Positions 59,108 through 64,000 of a DNA stretch of 64,000 nucleotides are shown piece after piece. The notes beneath the pieces were generated by a model. That model ran no database searches, was not told the origin of the DNA, and was given only the letters and a program-made list of their open reading frames with translations. A program made the position numbers and the translations under genes. Numbering within the stretch: the stretch's first letter is position 1; each line of letters starts with the position of its first letter. The DNA is from Sordaria brevicollis (taxonomy: Eukaryota; Ascomycota; Sordariomycetes; Sordariales; Sordariaceae), in NCBI GenBank assembly GCA_033439795.1, contig JAUTDP010000011.1, positions 868,001 through 932,000 on the forward strand, written 5' to 3'.

Positions 59108-60760
59108 TTTTTCTGACTCTTCATGGTTCTTGACTTCATGAAGAATAACAAGGTTGATGTTATCGCCGCGTAACATGGTCACTACAAACATGCCCAGGTC
59201 GCGAATGGCGACTTCCACTCGCTTGTTTGACACCCTTCAGTTTGATGCGCAAGATATCAGAGCATCACGGAACGGTGTCCCGTCGCTTGGGAGTCTAGTG
59301 GCATCCTTTGCTTCACACTCATCTCCTATTCTAAAGTGTATTCATGAGACTAGGCACCTCTTGGAGGACACATACCGTCGAGGATGTTGAGCCTAGCTGC
59401 CAAAACTTCTACAATCGAGTGATTGATAGGTCGCTAGCGCAGTATCTCTCGTTCATGACGATTCAGATATCGGTTGTTCTCCGTCGGCTACGGTATGGGA
59501 TCCCGAAGTTTGTGATCCAAGAAGAGGGGAAATCGCCGCAGGAGTTTTGGCCAGCTCACGATGTGGGCTTCGGCTTACCCTGAGGTTGAATCAGTCGGAT
59601 ACAACTGACCAGAAGTCGAGAAAACAACAACTTGAACTAAGAGGAACGAGGATAAGCAAGTACATGAGGCTCGAGAGTCTACTTACCTCTAGACTAAGCC
59701 CTACAAGGCGCTCTTTGGCGGTGGCGCTAGTTGGGGGGGCGGAGTGCATTGCCGGAGTGAGACGGTCCGATGGGCCGGTGTTGGACACAACGAATTCGCT
59801 CCAAGTCTTGACCTACAACGTCCCCAGTGATGTGACATAAGCAGAACAATTGGAATCTCCCGATCGGAATTATTTCTCCGTCAGAAGTGCGGGGTGCATA
59901 CATGCACCAAGATTTGAATCGAGAGACGTGGACTCGTCACGTCTAAGCTCGACGACACCAAAGGCTCTCCACGGATTTGGCGGCGCCGAGAATCGGAGCG
60001 TCCGGAGGCAAGCCAGTTCATCATCGACTATCTCTGGTTTAGTACGCCCGAAGAGTCCGGCCTTGACGGACCGGATCTCAACTCCAGGACACTGCCGATT
60101 TCCTCCTTGCCTTTTGACAATCTCCCCGTCGGTAATCTGTGTCAACAACTTCTTGACAAGTGGAAGTCGTTAATGACGATCTAGTTCAACGCAGAATTGC
60201 GAAGCGAGATGTAAAGCACAATGTACGACATTTTCCCGTTTGTCCTGGGGACACACCCAAAAAAGAACCATTACAATGGGAGGAGGACAGTCCGCGACAA
60301 ACGAAGAGAAAGACACCCTCCCAAAGTCTTTTCTCCTGTAATTTGAGTACGATTTCCATTAATCACTCAAAATAACCTAGAAACTAATGGGATGTTGGAA
60401 GAAACTGCTCCCATGGAGTCGAACCTTCCTTCTTTCAACCCGAACGTGGCACCACATGAAGGCTCGCAACTGAGTTGTTCAAATTCATAGAACCCTTAGG
60501 TACGTAAAGGTGAACAACAAAACCCCCAAGCCACCCTTATTCTCGACCCTCACACGAATACCTATCTCCCCTCTATCTTCCACCAAAATAACCAGTCCGT
60601 CCCCTCATCATAACTCTAAGTATGGCACTATACAATCACCAGTCAGCCACCATCACATCTCTCCTCCCTTAGAGGTATTCAACCCCCCGTAGGCTCCATA
60701 TCCGCGCACCATAGGTAGATATAGAGATATCGTACTCACCTACTCACCAAACCCTCGTAC
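59108..60760. other. Region between the two 8-Cys peptide genes
   Basis: 1.65 kb without a supported gene. Frames of up to 107 codons occur on the plus strand but have no domains. It holds the upstream region of copy A, including a motif also found upstream of copy B, and the 3' flank of copy B. Confidence 0.4.
59744..59778. repeat. Upstream motif of copy A, shared with copy B
   Basis: Contains GCATTGCCGGAGTGAGACGG then TCCGATGGGCCGG. The related sequence at 61702-61738 reads GCATTACCGGAGCGTGAGAC then GGTCCGACCGGCCGG. Both lie about 700-800 bases upstream of a peptide start and on the same side. Confidence 0.65.
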
Positions 60761-61027
60761 TTAGCAAGTCTGGCCATTATAGTAATAGTTGCACCCCATG
60801 ATATTGCAGCTGGCGCAAAGACATCTGCCACTATTGCAAGCGCAGCCGGCGGTGCAAGACCCGCGCGCTTCAAGCTCGGCTTTGGAGTTGGAGTTGGAAG
60901 CTTCCAAGTTGGCCTCGGGGACGGGGACGGGAGCGGGGTTGGCCTCAGCCTCGGCGGCGGGAGCGGGCGCGGGCGCGGCGAGGGCGATGGTGGCGAAGAG
61001 GAGGGTGAGGGCGGTGGTGAGTTTCAT
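60761..61027 (-). CDS. Small secreted 8-cysteine peptide, copy B (88 residues)
   Basis: ATG at 61027 opens the signal peptide MKLTTALTLLFATIALAAPA, nearly identical to copy A. The pro-region is longer than in copy A by 16 residues of Ala/Pro/Glu-rich repeats (AEANPAPVPVPEAN), then SKAELEAR and the mature domain GSCTAGCACNSGRCLCASC with its tail. All eight cysteines keep the spacing of copy A, and the last residues (YYYNGQTC) match closely. Differences concentrate in the pro-region and in loops between cysteines. The two genes lie in the same orientation 1.8 kb apart, so a local duplication is likely. Function unknown; secretion is strongly supported. Confidence 0.87.
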   Translation of the reverse strand: MKLTTALTLLFATIALAAPAPAPAAEAEANPAPVPVPEANLEASNSNSKAELEARGSCTAGCACNSGRCLCASCNIMGCNYYYNGQTC

Positions 61028-61180
61028 TTTGGCTGTTGTTGGGTAGGTTGCTTTTGAGGGCTTGTTGACTCGTTTGTGTTTTCTGGTTCTGGTCGAAGAA
61101 GACTGGAGATTGCGAGGTGGGTGATGAACAGTGATGATGATGATGATGTCAAAATCGCAAAAGATGATGAGAACATCCGT

Positions 61181-61191
61181 CGTCTTTTATG
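61181..61191 (-). promoter_or_regulatory. TATA-like box of peptide copy B
   Basis: CATAAAAGACG on the minus strand about 155 bases upstream of the ATG at 61027, matching the position of the TATA-like box of copy A. A (TGA)n run at about 61132-61147 lies in the presumed leader. Confidence 0.4.
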
Positions 61192-62472
61192 TCTTTTGTC
61201 CGCCCTCAGGACATTCAGGTCAGTCTCTACCAGTTAGCCCTTCCAAACTTGCAAGCTGCTCTTTGCTCCGGTCACTTCTTTGACCTCATTTACTCCCCAC
61301 CTCTCGAACTCTTCAGAGGGTCTCAGTAAGCGTCACGTCACGGAATGACATCCCCAAGGGTTTTAATTATAAGATATCCGACACTTGATCGAAACTCATC
61401 TTTGAATAATTGGACAACACCGAAGCTCCCAAGCTCAATGAAGATTGCTACGTCAAATCTCACTAATCACTATACAGATAGTCCCCCGTGATGGCATGTT
61501 ACGGTATGGGAAGCCAATGATCGATCACAACGAAGTAGATCTCGCAAGAGTTGCCGTCGTATGCCGCCAATAACTTAGTATAGCCTGCCGTATTTAGAGG
61601 TGACATGAGTAAGGCAAGCCATGGAATAGGTAATGCCTCGCAAGTCGGTGCCATATATGGAGATATTCCGACGACGAGATGGTCGTTGCCTTACTCATGA
61701 ACTGCATTACCGGAGCGTGAGACGGTCCGACCGGCCGGGGTGAGTCGATGCTTTCGTCAGGCACAGACACTTTAACTGTGCAGTTCAAGTAAGGTTGACA
61801 CTCGACTTACGTCGTTGGCGTAGTCACAATAAGCTATTTCTTTGTTTATGGTGGCGTTTATCTCCGAAATCTTGTTGGTTTCCTCAAAAGTTTGTTGGTT
61901 CCGAATGTTGGTTCGAATGGGACCCCTGGCTCGCAGTAACCGCTCGCTCCCTTGCGTCTTGAACCAACAAACATGGTGACACGGGACAAAGGAGCTCTAT
62001 CATGACGACTTCAATGTCGAAGGCGGTGCGCGGTGCGCGCGCACATCGGGAGCACATCTTCACCCAATAGCAAGCTGGGACCAACTCGTATTACGAATTC
62101 GCTCTGCTATTTGCGCTCCAAGCCTATATATACCCCCAAGTTTCCCAGCTATTCCACAGATGATAACCCTATAGACAAGTCCGCTGCTACTTGACAGAAC
62201 CCCCTTTCCGACGGGCCATGCCCATCTCATTCCTAAGAGCAAGCAAGGCTGTTATAACTAATGCGGGTGCAGATAGAATCTTCAAACGCCCAAGGAGTAA
62301 AGAGAAGGAAAAGAACATCCGTACGCTATGCAAATAATGATAAGAAAAAAAAGATGGAAAGAGATGAGTAGCCATGACCAAGTTTCCCACCATCGTCCCA
62401 TCATCCATACAGTGTTGTGCCAAAGCCAGTCGGGAATTGTGATCAGTCCTCGGAAAGATCAGAGTAGGTAGC
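61192..62472. other. Region between peptide copy B and the coiled-coil gene
   Basis: No supported gene. It includes the duplicated upstream motif and, near its right end, the probable 3' untranslated region of the minus-strand gene at 62473. GCGCGCGC-rich sequence occurs near 62027-62042. Confidence 0.4.
61702..61738. repeat. Upstream motif of copy B, shared with copy A
   Basis: Counterpart of 59744-59778. The core GTGAGACGGTCCGA is identical in both. It suggests that the duplication producing the peptide pair included upstream DNA, or that both copies keep a shared control site. Confidence 0.65.
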
Positions 62473-63492
62473 CTATCGAGGCAGGTACCGTCGTCCGCCA
62501 AATCGATTGACCGGTTCGAACGGATCCGCCCCGGGTTGCTCGCGTGCCTGATTGCGTCGACCGTCTTGACCTTCCCCTCTGATCTGAGTAGGCAGTGGTG
62601 GTATATGTTGAATTGACCGCCGTCTAACAAGCTGTGGATGACCATCTGCGATGCTTTCCGTGGTGCTGTCGGCTACTACCCGAGAGTTGTCCCACAAATC
62701 CCAAGGAGGCACAGGAAAGATCCTGTGTGTATTTTGCTCGTCGGCTGCCATGTTTCGACCACGACGAAGATATGCACGACGACGAAGAAATTCAAGACGG
62801 AGACGCGCTTCCGCGATACGGGTTTCCACGGCACGGATACGTGTTTCCAAGGTGTCACGAAGCTCCCTCCTGACGCGACGTTCCTCCTGGATATTGCTTG
62901 CCATCTCCTCTTGAAGCCAGTTGTTTCCCGTGCTTGCTGCAGACCTCTGGCGTTGACGGTCCCTCCAACCTGTGCTTCCATCAACAATGACGGGTCGCTG
63001 TGGCCTTGCATTATTGCTGGGTGCAGGGTTCTCTGTCGGTCTAGGTTCCGCCGAAGACCTCCTGAACTGAGGAAATCTCTCCCACGTGTTGCGGTCAAGC
63101 TGAAACATCGCGTCATCGAAAGGATGCCCCCAGGTATGTTGTAGTAAAGCATCAGCAGAAATCCTGGCCAATCCAGGACTGGCAGATGGTCCCCTCAGAT
63201 AAGGTTCGGCCTGAGAAGTCACCCATAATGCTCCTCGGTCTAGCTCCGGAGGAGATGAAGTATAACGGAATGCGTCGTCCATAGACAGGTCCGAGCTTGC
63301 TAATGATGCTGAGTATGTAGAATCCTCGGAATGTACGTCGTCTGCCGAAGACGAACCGTGGCTTCGTGTATCCGCCGTAGCTACCAAAAATTCGTCCGAT
63401 CCAAATATGTCGGGTGGTGGTCCGCCGCCCCTCAACGATACATCGACGTTGCCAAACGGGAAACGGACCGGGGCTCTTTGTCCAAGAAGTGA
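62473..63492 (-). CDS. Arg/Ser-rich protein with coiled coil, unknown function
   Basis: The frame is open from an in-frame TAG at 63493-63495 to the stop at 62473 (339 codons). The first ATG in frame is at 63282, giving 269 residues, but the preceding 70 codons also look like protein (GGGPPPDIFGSDEFLVATAD, then Ser/Asp-rich). The true start may therefore be in an upstream exon or use another mechanism. A helical, strongly charged stretch (EEMASNIQEERRVRRELRD and onward to LEFLRRR, about 60 residues) should form a coiled coil. The C-terminus is polar with Arg-Gly-Gly near the end. No known domain. It lies 75 bases downstream of the atg18 stop on the same strand and, notably, in the same reading frame. 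Confidence 0.6.
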   Translation of the reverse strand, partial: SLLGQRAPVRFPFGNVDVSLRGGGPPPDIFGSDEFLVATADTRSHGSSSADDVHSEDSTYSASLASSDLSMDDAFRYTSSPPELDRGALWVTSQAEPYLRGPSASPGLARISADALLQHTWGHPFDDAMFQLDRNTWERFPQFRRSSAEPRPTENPAPSNNARPQRPVIVDGSTGWRDRQRQRSAASTGNNWLQEEMASNIQEERRVRRELRDTLETRIRAVETRIAEARLRLEFLRRRAYLRRGRNMAADEQNTHRIFPVPPWDLWDNSRVVADSTTESIADGHPQLVRRRSIQHIPPLPTQIRGEGQDGRRNQAREQPGADPFEPVNRFGGRRYLPR

Positions 63493-63567
63493 CTAGCGTT
63501 CAGCGCCGATATCGCCGCCTTCGACAAGCTCAAAATCGTTTCCGACATCCGCGTCGTCAAGGTCCTC

Positions 63568-64000
63568 CTAAGCACCGTAGTCCGAGTTCGTAAGCTTGTC
63601 GTCGCCGTCCAGCACCCTAGTTGCCAAAAGTCAGCATATGTGTCTTGCGTCTTCAGAGACCAGAACTTACGAGAATTGCTTTACAAGATACCCCTCTCCG
63701 CCCTTCTCCATATCAATGTTGTAAACATAGAAGCCACCATCGCTGGTAACGACCATCACCTGCGGCGAGCTACTGCTCATGGCCACCACGCTCCTTAACG
63801 GCGTCGCGCTCAACCCACCGGCCCTACTGTTAGAGGACTTGGGGATCTTGATAAACGCAAAATCTCGCTCTGGCTCCCACATCTCCTGGACCGAAGTCGG
63901 GAGGTAGGAGCTGGCCACGCCAGCCACTCCACGGACCATCATCTGCGATGACCGCCTAAGCATGCTGCTGAAGGATCCGCTTGGCTGTCTCCTATGACCA
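63568..64000 (-). CDS. atg18: Atg18 PROPPIN, C-terminal part (5' end outside window)
   Basis: Two exons are visible: 64000-63671 and 63616-63568, separated by a 54-nt intron (GTAAGT donor, TGCTGAC branch, CAACTAG acceptor) in phase 2. The sequence runs [13 protein letters not shown], then [20 protein letters not shown], then [20 protein letters not shown] with [20 protein letters not shown], and after splicing [16 protein letters not shown] and TAG. This matches the last blade of the seven-bladed WD-type propeller of Atg18, which binds PI3P and PI(3,5)P2 and is needed for autophagosome formation and vacuole homeostasis. The lipid-binding FRRG motif would lie upstream, beyond the window edge. 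Partial only because of that edge. An unusual acidic open frame follows the stop. Confidence 0.9.

Noticed and set aside
58954..59151. Upstream extension of peptide copy A frame
   Set aside because: His/Pro-rich leader translation that would bury the signal peptide; the TATA-like box lies inside it.
60380..60470. Possible minus-strand tRNA around a GGTTCGACTCC-like T-loop
   Set aside because: The five-base T stem does not pair and no acceptor, D or anticodon arms can be formed at proper spacing.

Overview
The window looks like a piece of a filamentous ascomycete genome, most likely Sordariomycetes. The evidence is two HET-domain (heterokaryon incompatibility type) proteins, genes broken by 54-98 nt introns with CTAAC/CTGAC-like branch sites, a carboxy-terminal piece of the autophagy PROPPIN Atg18, several small cysteine-rich secreted proteins, and a transposon-like element whose interior is collapsed to A+T in the manner of repeat-induced point mutation. 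The species cannot be named from the sequence.

Layout. 0-15 kb is an accessory block: a spliced HET gene (minus, 400-2853), a divergently transcribed F-box gene (plus, 3530-4837), a cysteine-containing secreted protein (plus, 5623-6222), a 1-kb terminal-inverted-repeat element carrying a 15-bp minisatellite (6594-7609), a small Myb/SANT-like gene (plus, 11107-11614) and a second large HET gene (minus, 11984-14566). About 15-49.5 kb is a roughly 34-kb stretch of ordinary base composition in which I find no recognisable protein gene. It holds a 179-bp Tc1/mariner-type MITE with TA flanks, a 327-bp inverted-repeat element, simple repeats and one CACGTG palindrome. 49.5-54 kb has two convergent genes: an 804-residue protein ending in Glu/Lys-rich tandem repeats and a 507-residue 2-oxoglutarate/Fe(II) dioxygenase. 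55-57 kb holds a decayed or unresolved gene with an internal repeat still showing synonymous-type changes. 57.56-58.32 kb is a foldback-like element with 113-bp GC-rich ends, telomere-like motifs and an extremely AT-rich core. 58.7-61 kb carries two paralogous 8-cysteine secreted mini-proteins in the same orientation with a shared promoter-distal motif. 62.4-64 kb holds a coiled-coil protein gene and the 3' end of atg18 on the same strand.

No operon logic is expected. The accessory genes (HET, F-box, secreted Cys-rich peptides, elements) are of the kinds associated with non-self recognition, protein turnover and secretion. atg18 and perhaps the dioxygenase look like conserved housekeeping genes. 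The most unusual points are the paired 8-Cys peptides, the two in-frame TAG codons that separate atg18 from the next reading frame, the foldback element, and the long gene-free tract. Exon boundaries are my own reading of splice consensus and have not been tested against transcripts.
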